Shown here one piece after another: positions 18,201 to 26,852 of a DNA stretch of 64,000 nucleotides. Position 1 is the first letter of the stretch. The number at the start of each line of letters is the position of its first letter. A model generated the notes under the pieces. That model worked only from the letters and a program-made list of their open reading frames with translations, did not search any database and was not told where the DNA came from. The DNA is from Pseudoalteromonas apostichopi (GTDB taxonomy: Bacteria; Pseudomonadota; Gammaproteobacteria; Enterobacterales; Alteromonadaceae): assembly GCF_030297135.1 (NCBI RefSeq), contig NZ_AP028065.1, forward strand, positions 2,046,001 to 2,110,000. Reading direction: 5' to 3'. The translations under genes were made by a program, and so were the position numbers.

Positions 18201-19244
18201 GAAAAGCTGCTTACTCAAAGCCTTGCTGAAGAGGATAAGCAAGCTGAACTTGAGCAACTAGCCGCTCAGTACGATGAGCTTAAAGCTGAATACGATAAGA
18301 AGTTTGAAAACAAACGTCGTAAGATCACTCAAGGTGACGACTTAGCACCAGGCGTACTTAAGATTGTTAAAGTATACCTAGCTGTTAAACGTCGTATCCA
18401 ACCGGGTGATAAGATGGCGGGTCGTCACGGTAACAAAGGTGTTATCTCGACTATCGTACCAGTAGAAGATATGCCATACGATGACAAAGGTCGTACGGTA
18501 GACATCGTTCTGAACCCGCTAGGTGTACCATCACGTATGAACATCGGTCAGATCCTAGAAACTCATATGGGTCTTGCTGCACGTGGTGTGGGTGAGCGCT
18601 TAGAAGAAATGATGAAAGAGCAGCGTGAACTGCACGAAATCCGTAGCTTCGTTAAGAAAGTTTACGAATTAGGTGATTGTCGTCAGAAAGTCGATATCGA
18701 CTCGTTCTCTGATGATGAAGTTCGTCGCTTAGCTGAAAACTTGAAAGGTGGTTTACCGATCGCAACTCCAGCCTTTGATGGTGCTCGTGAAAGCGAAATC
18801 AAAGACTTACTTGAGCTTGGTGGTTATCCAAGAAGCGGTCAAGTTACACTTTATGATGGCCGTACTGGCGATCAGTTCGAACGTCAAGTAACTGTTGGTT
18901 ACATGTACATGTTGAAACTTAACCACTTGGTTGATGACAAGATGCACGCACGTTCAACTGGTTCTTACAGCCTTGTTACTCAGCAGCCGCTGGGTGGTAA
19001 AGCTCAGTTCGGTGGCCAGCGTTTCGGTGAGATGGAGGTGTGGGCACTAGAAGCTTACGGTGCTGCATATACTCTACAAGAAATGCTAACAGTGAAATCG
19101 GATGACGTGAACGGTCGTACTAAGATGTATAAGAACATCGTAGATGGTAACCATAAGATGGAACCAGGTATGCCAGAATCGTTCAACGTATTGTTGAAAG
19201 AAATCCGCTCACTGGGTATCAACATCGAGTTGGAAGAAAATTAA
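15219..19244 (+). CDS. rpoB: RNA polymerase subunit beta
   Basis: RpoB forms half of the RNA polymerase active-centre cleft. The 1341 residues compare with 1342 in E. coli. The rifampicin pocket has the susceptible-type sequence [29 protein letters not shown], with S, Q, D, H, R and S at the usual resistance positions unchanged. The active-site segment [14 protein letters not shown] and the C-terminal anchor [18 protein letters not shown] are intact. The start has AGGAA just upstream of ATG. It is co-transcribed with rpoC. Confidence 0.99.
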   Translation: [1341 protein letters not shown]

Positions 19245-19253
19245 GCCATTTAG

Positions 19254-19311
19254 GTGCGGCGTAAGCCGCATCTGTTAGGCCGAATAGAATGTAGGGGCGA
19301 TTGTTTCGCCC
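19254..19311 (+). other. Two hairpins in the rpoB-rpoC gap
   Basis: TGCGGC-GTAA-GCCGCA (19255-19270) is a 6-bp stem capped by a GNRA-type tetraloop. GGGCGA/TCGCCC (19295-19311) follows. Neither has a T-tract. They probably stabilise or space the rpoBC message. Confidence 0.5.
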
Positions 19312-19341
19312 TCAAGATTAACCTCCGACAGGAGAGCTAAG

Positions 19342-22300
19342 GTGAAAGACTTACTTAAGTTTCTGAAGCAACAAAATAAGACCGAAGAATTCGATGCAAT
19401 TCGCATTGGTCTTGCTTCGCCAGATATGGTTCGTTCATGGTCATACGGTGAAGTAAAGAAACCTGAGACAATCAACTACCGTACTTTCAAGCCTGAGCGC
19501 GACGGCTTATTCTGTGCCCGTATTTTCGGCCCAGTGAAAGATTATGAGTGTTTATGTGGTAAATATAAGCGCCTTAAGCACCGTGGTGTTATTTGTGAAA
19601 AGTGTGGCGTTGAAGTAACGCTAACTAAAGTGCGTCGTGACCGTATGGGTCATATTGAGCTTGCGAGCCCAGTTGCGCACATTTGGTTCTTAAAATCATT
19701 ACCGTCACGTATCGGCTTAATGCTAGACATGACACTTCGTGACATCGAGCGCGTACTTTACTTCGAATCATTCGTAGTAACTGAGCCTGGTATGACAACG
19801 CTTGAGCGTGGTCAGCTTTTAGGTGAAGAAGAGTACTTAGATGCACTTGAAGAGCACGGTGATGAGTTTGAAGCGAAGATGGGTGCTGAAGCAGTATTAG
19901 ACTTGCTTCGTGAACTTGATCTTGGCCAATTAATTGCTGAAATGCGTGAAGAGTTACCAACAATTAACTCTGAAACTAAGCGTAAGAAGATCACTAAACG
20001 TCTTAAATTAATGGAATCTTTCCACCAATCAGGTAACAACCCTGAGTGGATGATCATGACAGTACTTCCAGTACTTCCGCCTGATCTACGTCCATTAGTA
20101 CCTCTAGACGGTGGTCGTTTTGCGACTTCTGATCTGAATGACCTTTACCGTCGTGTTATTAACCGTAATAACCGTCTTAAACGTCTATTAGATCTAGCAG
20201 CACCAGACATTATCGTACGCAACGAAAAACGTATGTTACAAGAAGCGGTAGATGCGCTACTTGATAACGGTCGTCGCGGTCGTGCGATTACAGGTTCTAA
20301 CAAACGTCCTCTGAAATCGCTTGCTGATATGATCAAAGGTAAGCAAGGTCGTTTCCGTCAGAACTTACTTGGTAAACGTGTAGATTACTCTGGCCGTTCT
20401 GTAATCACAGTAGGTCCTACGCTTAAACTACACCAGTGTGGTCTTCCTAAGAAGATGGCACTTGAGCTATTCAAACCATTTATCTACGGTAAGCTAGAGC
20501 GTCGCGGCATGGCTACGACTATCAAAGCTGCTAAGAAGATGGTTGAGCGTGAAGTAGCAGAAGTATGGGATGTACTAGACGAAGTAATTCGTGAGCATCC
20601 AGTATTACTGAACCGTGCACCAACACTTCACCGTTTGGGTATCCAAGCGTTCGAACCTGTGCTTATCGAAGGTAAAGCGATTCATTTACACCCATTAGTT
20701 TGTGCGGCATACAACGCTGACTTCGATGGTGACCAAATGGCGGTACACGTACCGTTAACGCTTGAAGCACAATTAGAAGCACGTGCTCTAATGATGTCTA
20801 CTAACAACATCCTATCTCCAGCGAATGGTGAGCCAATCATCGTTCCTTCACAGGACGTTGTATTAGGTCTTTACTACATGACTCGTGATCGCATCAATGC
20901 GAAAGGCGAAGGTATTGTATTTAAAGATCCTAAAGAAGCTGAAAAAGCATACCGCAGCGGTAATGCTGAGTTACATGCACGCGTAAAAGTACGTATCAGC
21001 GAGACAATCAGTAATGAAGATGGTGAAACAGTTGAGCAAGTATCTATTGTTGAAACAACAGTAGGTCGTGCGATCCTTTCACTAATCCTACCTAAAGGCA
21101 TGCCGTTTGAGTTAATCAACCAAGCCCTAGGTAAGAAACAAATTTCTGGCTTATTAAACGAGTGTTACCGTCGTCTAGGTCTTAAAGATACAGTTATCTT
21201 TGCTGACCAAGTAATGTACACCGGTTTCCACTACGCAATGAAGTCAGGTGTTTCAATCGGTATCGATGACTTAGTTATCCCACCGGTTAAAGCAGAAATC
21301 ATTGAATCAGCGGAAGCTGAAGTAACTGAAATCAACCAACAATTCCAATCAGGTCTTGTAACGGCTGGTGAAAAGTACAATAAAGTTATCGATATCTGGT
21401 CACGTGTAAATGAAAACTTATCACGTGAGATGATGGCGAACTTATCAAAAGACACTGTAATCAACGCTAAAGGCGAAGAAGAAGAGCAATCTTCATTCAA
21501 CTCAGTGTTTATGATGGCAGACTCAGGTGCACGTGGTAGCGCCGCTCAGATCCGTCAGTTAGCGGGTATGCGTGGTCTAATGGCACGTCCAGATGGTTCA
21601 ATCATCGAGACACCAATCACGGCGAACTTCCGTGAAGGTCTAAACGTACTACAGTACTTCATCTCAACGCACGGTGCGCGTAAAGGTCTTGCCGATACAG
21701 CACTTAAAACAGCAAACTCGGGTTACTTAACGCGTCGTCTAGTAGACGTTGCACAAGATTTAGTAATCAATGAAGACGATTGTGGCACAGAAGATGGCTT
21801 AACAATGAAACCGCTTATCGAGGGTGGTGACGTTGTAGAAGCGCTTCGCGAACGTGTTCTTGGTCGTGTTGTTGCTGAAGATGTATTAATTCCAAATACT
21901 AACGAAGTACTTGTTGAGCGTAATATCATGCTTGACGAAAAACTGTGTGACCTTCTAGAAGAGCATTCAGTAGATGAAGTACGCGTTCGTTCAGTAATCA
22001 CTTGTGATAATGACTTTGGTGTATGTGCTAAGTGTTACGGTCGTGACCTTGCACGTGGCCACATCATTAATCCAGGTGAGTCAGTAGGTGTTATCGCGGC
22101 GCAATCAATCGGTGAGCCGGGTACACAGCTTACGATGCGTACCTTCCACATCGGTGGTGCAGCATCTCGAGCGTCTGCTGAAAACAGTGTACAAGTTAAA
22201 ACTAACGGTACATTGAAGTTACACAACGCGAAGTACGTATTAAACACAGACGGTAAGATTGTTATCACGTCTCGTTCAACAGAGATCACTATCATCGATA

Positions 22301-23514
22301 GCTTTGGTCGTGAGAAAGAGCGTTATAAAGTACCTTACGGTGCGGTGTTATCTGTACAAGATAATGCAGAAGTTCAAGGTAACGATATCGTTGCAACTTG
22401 GGATCCGCATAGTCACCCAATCGTTCTTGAGCATAAGTCAAAAATCTCGTTCAGCGACATTGATGACTCAAATACCGAAGCACAAACAGATGAGTTAACT
22501 GGTTTAACTCGTGTGGTTGTTAAAGACTTAGGTAAAGCAAATGCGAAAGAACCTAAACTAATCATCGAAAGCGATGAGCGTGGTCTGCAAGAAACACGTC
22601 TACCTTCATTCACAACGATTGAAGTAACCGACGGTGCAACTGCAAACCCAGGTGACGTACTTGCACGTATTCCGCAAGAAGGTTCGAAGACTCGTGATAT
22701 CACGGGTGGTCTACCTCGCGTAGCTGACTTATTCGAAGCACGTAAACCGAAAGATCCTGCAATTCTTGCAGAAATCACAGGTACTATCAGCTTCGGTAAA
22801 GAAACAAAAGGTAAGAAGCGTCTTGTAATCACTCCAGCTGAGGGTGACGCATACGAAGAGATGATTCCTAAATGGCGTCAACTTAACGTGTTCGAAGGTG
22901 AGCAAGTGTCTAAAGGTGAGGTTATCGCCGATGGTCCAGAGTCACCACATGACATCTTACGCTTACGTGGTGTAACTCATGTAGCTAACTACATCGTTAA
23001 CGAAGTGCAAGAGGTTTACCGCTTGCAGGGCGTTAAGATCAATGACAAGCACATTGAGACAATTATTCGTCAGATGCTACGTAAATGTATCATCCTTGAC
23101 GGCGGTGACACTGAGTTCTTAGCCGGTGAACAAGTTGAAGTGGCACGCGTTAACATCGCGAACCGTGAACTTGAGAAACAAGGTAAGATCCCAGCGAAGT
23201 TTGAAATCCAGTTAATGGGTATCACTAAAGCGTCACTTGCAACAGAATCTTTCATTTCTGCAGCATCATTCCAGGAGACAACTCGTGTCCTAACTGAAGC
23301 AGCTGTAAATGGTAAGAGCGATGAACTTCGTGGTCTGAAAGAGAACGTAATCGTGGGTCGTCTGATCCCAGCTGGTACAGGCTTTGCGTATCACCAAGAC
23401 CGTTTGAATCGTCGCAAGCAAGGTGAAATCGTTGAAGAGCAAACAGTAAGTGCTGAAGAGGCGACTCAAGCACTAACTGACGCACTTAACGCAGATATCT
23501 CTGGAAACCAATAA
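19342..23514 (+). CDS. rpoC: RNA polymerase subunit beta'
   Basis: RpoC carries the catalytic magnesium site of RNA polymerase. The 1390-residue protein has the N-terminal zinc site (CLCGKYKRLKHRGVICEKCG, about residues 70-90) and the absolutely conserved NADFDGD motif with D460, D462 and D464, numbered as in E. coli. The trigger-loop and bridge-helix region GARGSAAQIRQLAGMRGLMA and the second zinc site (CDNDFGVCAKCYG) are also present. Translation starts at GTG 19342, preceded by GGAGAGCTAAG. Slightly shorter than E. coli (1407), with the difference at the C-terminus and insertion regions. Confidence 0.99.
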   Translation: MKDLLKFLKQQNKTEEFDAIRIGLASPDMVRSWSYGEVKKPETINYRTFKPERDGLFCARIFGPVKDYECLCGKYKRLKHRGVICEKCGVEVTLTKVRRDRMGHIELASPVAHIWFLKSLPSRIGLMLDMTLRDIERVLYFESFVVTEPGMTTLERGQLLGEEEYLDALEEHGDEFEAKMGAEAVLDLLRELDLGQLIAEMREELPTINSETKRKKITKRLKLMESFHQSGNNPEWMIMTVLPVLPPDLRPLVPLDGGRFATSDLNDLYRRVINRNNRLKRLLDLAAPDIIVRNEKRMLQEAVDALLDNGRRGRAITGSNKRPLKSLADMIKGKQGRFRQNLLGKRVDYSGRSVITVGPTLKLHQCGLPKKMALELFKPFIYGKLERRGMATTIKAAKKMVEREVAEVWDVLDEVIREHPVLLNRAPTLHRLGIQAFEPVLIEGKAIHLHPLVCAAYNADFDGDQMAVHVPLTLEAQLEARALMMSTNNILSPANGEPIIVPSQDVVLGLYYMTRDRINAKGEGIVFKDPKEAEKAYRSGNAELHARVKVRISETISNEDGETVEQVSIVETTVGRAILSLILPKGMPFELINQALGKKQISGLLNECYRRLGLKDTVIFADQVMYTGFHYAMKSGVSIGIDDLVIPPVKAEIIESAEAEVTEINQQFQSGLVTAGEKYNKVIDIWSRVNENLSREMMANLSKDTVINAKGEEEEQSSFNSVFMMADSGARGSAAQIRQLAGMRGLMARPDGSIIETPITANFREGLNVLQYFISTHGARKGLADTALKTANSGYLTRRLVDVAQDLVINEDDCGTEDGLTMKPLIEGGDVVEALRERVLGRVVAEDVLIPNTNEVLVERNIMLDEKLCDLLEEHSVDEVRVRSVITCDNDFGVCAKCYGRDLARGHIINPGESVGVIAAQSIGEPGTQLTMRTFHIGGAASRASAENSVQVKTNGTLKLHNAKYVLNTDGKIVITSRSTEITIIDSFGREKERYKVPYGAVLSVQDNAEVQGNDIVATWDPHSHPIVLEHKSKISFSDIDDSNTEAQTDELTGLTRVVVKDLGKANAKEPKLIIESDERGLQETRLPSFTTIEVTDGATANPGDVLARIPQEGSKTRDITGGLPRVADLFEARKPKDPAILAEITGTISFGKETKGKKRLVITPAEGDAYEEMIPKWRQLNVFEGEQVSKGEVIADGPESPHDILRLRGVTHVANYIVNEVQEVYRLQGVKINDKHIETIIRQMLRKCIILDGGDTEFLAGEQVEVARVNIANRELEKQGKIPAKFEIQLMGITKASLATESFISAASFQETTRVLTEAAVNGKSDELRGLKENVIVGRLIPAGTGFAYHQDRLNRRKQGEIVEEQTVSAEEATQALTDALNADISGNQ

Positions 23515-23520
23515 TCTCAG

Positions 23521-23571
23521 CTTAATCAATAGATTAAGAAATCGTAAGGCAGTTATCTTCTGCCTTACGAT
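23521..23571 (+). other. Double hairpin after rpoC
   Basis: CTTAATC/GATTAAG (23521-23538) and ATCGTAAGGCAG/CTGCCTTACGAT (23541-23571, perfect 12-bp stem) lie back to back just after the rpoC stop. The second is followed by GAGTTAAGG, not a T-tract. They may protect the 3' end of the rpoBC mRNA or act with Rho. A canonical terminator is not visible here. Confidence 0.6.
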
Positions 23572-23580
23572 GAGTTAAGG

Positions 23581-23609
23581 TTGACAGGTTAAACTTTGCT
23601 CATTAAAAT
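23581..23609 (+). promoter_or_regulatory. Strong promoter of the rpsL-rpsG-fusA-tuf operon
   Basis: A perfect -35 box TTGACA (23581-23586), a 17-base spacer and TAAAAT (23604-23609, five of six matches) lie about 100 bases before rpsL. This is the best sigma-70 promoter I see in the window. Confidence 0.88.
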
Positions 23610-23667
23610 TCCGCCACCCATTTGCCTGCACGTTTTGTAACGAGCATGTAAACAGGGCGGATTTTTT
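23610..23667 (+). promoter_or_regulatory. Attenuator-like structured leader of rpsL
   Basis: TCCGCC (23610-23615) can pair with GGCGGA (about 23656-23661), which is followed directly by TTTTTTC and further T-rich sequence. Inside the long loop, TGCACGTT-TTGT-AACGAGCA forms its own hairpin. A GC-rich base stem followed by a U-run so soon after the promoter looks like an early terminator. Regulation of it is not known. Confidence 0.5.
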
Positions 23668-23707
23668 CATTTTTTCAGTAGTAATTTTAATTTCAGGAGC
23701 TATTTAA

Positions 23708-24082
23708 ATGGCAACTATTAACCAGCTAGTGCGTAAGCCACGTCGTAGCAAAGTTACTAAAAGTAACTCAGCTGCACTTAAAGCTTGTCCGCAAAAGCGT
23801 GGTGTATGTACTCGTGTATATACAACTACACCTAAGAAACCAAACTCTGCATTACGTAAAGTAGCGCGTGTTCGTTTAACTAACGGTTTCGAAGTAACAT
23901 CTTACATCGGTGGTGAAGGCCACAACTTACAAGAGCACAGTGTAATCCTTATCCGTGGTGGTCGTGTTAAAGACTTACCAGGTGTGCGTTTCCACACTGT
24001 ACGTGGTGCACTTGACTGTGCAGGCGTTAGCGACCGTCGTCAAGCTCGTTCTAAATACGGTGCTAAACGCCCTAAGGGCTAA
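23708..24082 (+). CDS. rpsL: 30S ribosomal protein S12
   Basis: S12 lies at the decoding centre. The 124-residue protein equals the E. coli length. The residues that give streptomycin resistance when mutated are wild-type: K43 in TTPKKPNSALRK and K88 in GGRVKDLPGVR. An AGGAGC ribosome site precedes ATG. It is the first gene of the str operon with rpsG, fusA and tuf. Confidence 0.99.
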   Translation: MATINQLVRKPRRSKVTKSNSAALKACPQKRGVCTRVYTTTPKKPNSALRKVARVRLTNGFEVTSYIGGEGHNLQEHSVILIRGGRVKDLPGVRFHTVRGALDCAGVSDRRQARSKYGAKRPKG

Positions 24083-24179
24083 TGGTTCTCCGTTAGTAAG
24101 GCCAAGCACTAAATTTTTAAATTAATTGTTTTGGGTATTGACTCTAAAAGAGCAAACCTGAAGATACCGGAGATACAAA

Positions 24180-24650
24180 ATGCCTAGAAGACGCGTAATA
24201 GGTCAACGTAAAATTCTTCCAGATCCTAAGTTCGGATCGGAACTTCTTGCTAAATTCGTTAACGTAGTAATGTTAGACGGCAAGAAATCTACTGCTGAAA
24301 AAATCGTTTATGGTGCGTTAGACGTGGCTGCTGAGAAATCAGGCAAGTCGCACCTTGAAATCTTTGAAGCTGCACTTGAAAACGTTCGCCCACAGGTAGA
24401 GGTTAAATCTCGCCGTGTTGGTGGTTCAACGTACCAAGTACCAGTTGAAGTACGTCCAGTACGTCGCAACGCATTAGGTATGCGTTGGTTAGTAGACGCT
24501 GCACGTAAGCGTGGCGAAAAATCTATGGGCTTACGTTTAGCTCAAGAAATCGTTGACGCTGCTGACAACAAAGGCACTGCGGTTAAGAAACGTGAAGACG
24601 TTCACCGTATGGCTGAAGCGAATAAAGCATTCGCTCATTACCGTTGGTAA
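24180..24650 (+). CDS. rpsG: 30S ribosomal protein S7
   Basis: S7 nucleates assembly of the 30S head and contacts the E-site tRNA. The 156 residues match the usual length of the short form. It starts PRRRVIGQRKILPDPKFGSE and keeps the KKSTAEKIVYGAL and VGGSTYQVPVEVRPVRR segments. In E. coli S7 represses this operon from the rpsL-rpsG gap. The 97-base gap here could hold such a site, but I cannot define it. Confidence 0.99.
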   Translation: MPRRRVIGQRKILPDPKFGSELLAKFVNVVMLDGKKSTAEKIVYGALDVAAEKSGKSHLEIFEAALENVRPQVEVKSRRVGGSTYQVPVEVRPVRRNALGMRWLVDAARKRGEKSMGLRLAQEIVDAADNKGTAVKKREDVHRMAEANKAFAHYRW

Positions 24651-24677
24651 TCTGCCCTTAACCTTTAAGAGGATCAT

Positions 24678-26792
24678 ATGGCACGTACAACTCCACTTGA
24701 GCGCTATCGCAATATCGGTATTTGCGCTCACGTAGATGCAGGTAAAACCACCACAACAGAACGTGTTCTGTTCTACACAGGTCTTTCTCATAAGATCGGT
24801 GAAGTACATGATGGTGCTGCAACTATGGATTGGATGGAGCAGGAACAAGAGCGTGGTATCACAATCACTTCTGCTGCAACAACGTGTTTCTGGAAAGGGA
24901 TGGACGCTCAATTTGACGACCATCGCATCAATATCATTGATACTCCAGGACACGTAGATTTCACTATCGAAGTAGAGCGTTCTTTACGCGTACTAGATGG
25001 TGCGGTAGTTGTTCTTTGTGCTTCATCTGGTGTACAGCCGCAAACTGAGACAGTTTGGCGTCAAGCGAACAAATACGAAGTTCCTCGCATGATCTTCGTA
25101 AATAAAATGGATCGCACTGGCGCTGACTTCTTAACTGTTGTGGACCAGGTGAAATCTCGTCTTGGAGCAACGCCTGTTCCAATTCAGCTACCAATTGGTG
25201 CTGAAGACGACTTTAAAGGTGTTATTGACCTTATTAAGATGAAAGCCATTAACTGGAATGCCGAAGATCAAGGCATGACTTTCTCTTATGAGGCCATTCC
25301 GGCAGAGCTTCTGGAGCTTGCAGAAGAATGGCGTTCTCACATGGTTGAGAGCGCTGCTGAAGCATCAGAAGAACTAATGGACAAATATCTAGAAGGTGAA
25401 GACCTGACTGAAGCTGAAATTAAAGCAGCTTTACGTCAGCGCACATTAGCTAACGAAATTGTTCCAATGACGTGTGGTAGTGCATTTAAGAATAAGGGCG
25501 TTCAAGCTGTGCTTGATGCTGTTATCGAATATATGCCTGCTCCAACACAAGTGAAACAAATCCAAGGTATCGTTGAAGATGGTACTGAGGAAGAACGTCC
25601 TGCTGATGACAACGCACCGTTTGCCGCACTTGCTTTTAAGATTGCGACAGACCCGTTCGTTGGCACCTTGACCTTCTTCCGTGTTTACTCTGGTACTGTT
25701 AAACAGGGTGACGCGGTATACAACCCAGTTAAAAGTAAGCGTGAGCGACTTGGTCGTATCGTTCAGATGCATTCAAACTCACGTGAAGAGATCAAAGTAG
25801 TCTACGCAGGCGACATCGCAGCGGCTATTGGTCTTAAAGACGTAACAACAGGTGAGACACTGTGTGATCCGAACTCAGTCATTACGCTTGAGCGTATGGA
25901 GTTCCCTGAGCCAGTTATCTCTGTTGCGGTAGAGCCTCGCACAGTAGCTGACCAAGATAAGATGGGAATCGCGCTAGGTAAACTAGCGGCAGAAGATCCA
26001 TCTTTCCGAGTACAAACTGACGAAGAATCAGGCCAGACTATTATTTCTGGCATGGGTGAACTTCACCTTGATATCATTGTCGACCGTATGAAGCGTGAAT
26101 TCAGTGTTGAATGTAACGTTGGTAAGCCACAGGTAGCATACCGTGAAGCTATCCGTTCAGCTGTTGAAGTTGAAGGGAAGTTCGTACGTCAATCAGGTGG
26201 TCGTGGTCAATATGGTCACGTCTGGCTTAAACTTGAACCGATGGATATTTCGGAAGATGATGCGCCAATTTATGAGTTCGTTAACGAAATCGTTGGTGGT
26301 TCTGTTCCTAAAGAATACATCCCTGCGGTAGACAAAGGTATCCAAGAGCAAATGACTCAAGGTGTACTGGCAGGCTACCCATTACTTGGCGTTAAAGCGA
26401 CTCTGTTTGATGGTTCATTCCATGATGTAGATTCGAATGAAATGGCATTTAAGATTGCAGGTTCAATGGCGATGAAGAAAGGTGCGCTTGAAGCAAACCC
26501 AGCTCTTCTAGAACCAGTAATGAAGGTTGAAGTTATCACTCCTGAAGAAAACATGGGTGATGTAGTTGGTGACTTAAACCGTCGCCGCGGCATGATCGAA
26601 GGCATGGAAGAAGCATTCGGTGGTCTTAAGCAAATTAATGCGCAAGTACCACTTTCTGAAATGTTTGGTTATGCAACTGATCTGCGATCTGCAACACAAG
26701 GCCGTGCATCATACTCTATGGAGTTTTTGAAGTATGCAGAAGCCTCTAAGAATGTTGCAGATGCAATAATTGCAGCTCGCGCTGTTATATGA
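24678..26792 (+). CDS. fusA: Elongation factor G
   Basis: EF-G is the GTPase that drives translocation and, with RRF, ribosome recycling. The 704 residues equal the E. coli length. G motifs are AHVDAGKTT (residues 17-25, K23), DTPGHVDFT and NKMD. Domain IV contains RQSGGRGQYGHVW. An AGAGGA ribosome site precedes ATG. It lies between rpsG and tuf in the str operon. Confidence 0.99.
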   Translation: MARTTPLERYRNIGICAHVDAGKTTTTERVLFYTGLSHKIGEVHDGAATMDWMEQEQERGITITSAATTCFWKGMDAQFDDHRINIIDTPGHVDFTIEVERSLRVLDGAVVVLCASSGVQPQTETVWRQANKYEVPRMIFVNKMDRTGADFLTVVDQVKSRLGATPVPIQLPIGAEDDFKGVIDLIKMKAINWNAEDQGMTFSYEAIPAELLELAEEWRSHMVESAAEASEELMDKYLEGEDLTEAEIKAALRQRTLANEIVPMTCGSAFKNKGVQAVLDAVIEYMPAPTQVKQIQGIVEDGTEEERPADDNAPFAALAFKIATDPFVGTLTFFRVYSGTVKQGDAVYNPVKSKRERLGRIVQMHSNSREEIKVVYAGDIAAAIGLKDVTTGETLCDPNSVITLERMEFPEPVISVAVEPRTVADQDKMGIALGKLAAEDPSFRVQTDEESGQTIISGMGELHLDIIVDRMKREFSVECNVGKPQVAYREAIRSAVEVEGKFVRQSGGRGQYGHVWLKLEPMDISEDDAPIYEFVNEIVGGSVPKEYIPAVDKGIQEQMTQGVLAGYPLLGVKATLFDGSFHDVDSNEMAFKIAGSMAMKKGALEANPALLEPVMKVEVITPEENMGDVVGDLNRRRGMIEGMEEAFGGLKQINAQVPLSEMFGYATDLRSATQGRASYSMEFLKYAEASKNVADAIIAARAVI

Positions 26793-26803
26793 TTTAGCTT
26801 GTC

Positions 26804-26823
26804 TGGCCCAATAGTGGGTCAGG
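26804..26823 (+). other. Small hairpin between fusA and tuf
   Basis: CTGGCCCA and TGGGTCAG form an 8-bp stem with one G-U pair and a 4-base loop, with no T-tract. It lies 30 bases before the tuf start. It may be a processing or stability element. Confidence 0.4.
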
Positions 26824-26852
26824 CGTTAATTTCTTTATAGGAATTTTTTAAG

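Noticed and set aside
15219..23514. Many antisense reading frames of 60-140 codons inside rpoB and rpoC
   Set aside because: They are reverse-frame shadows of highly biased coding sequence; none has a recognisable domain or ribosome site.
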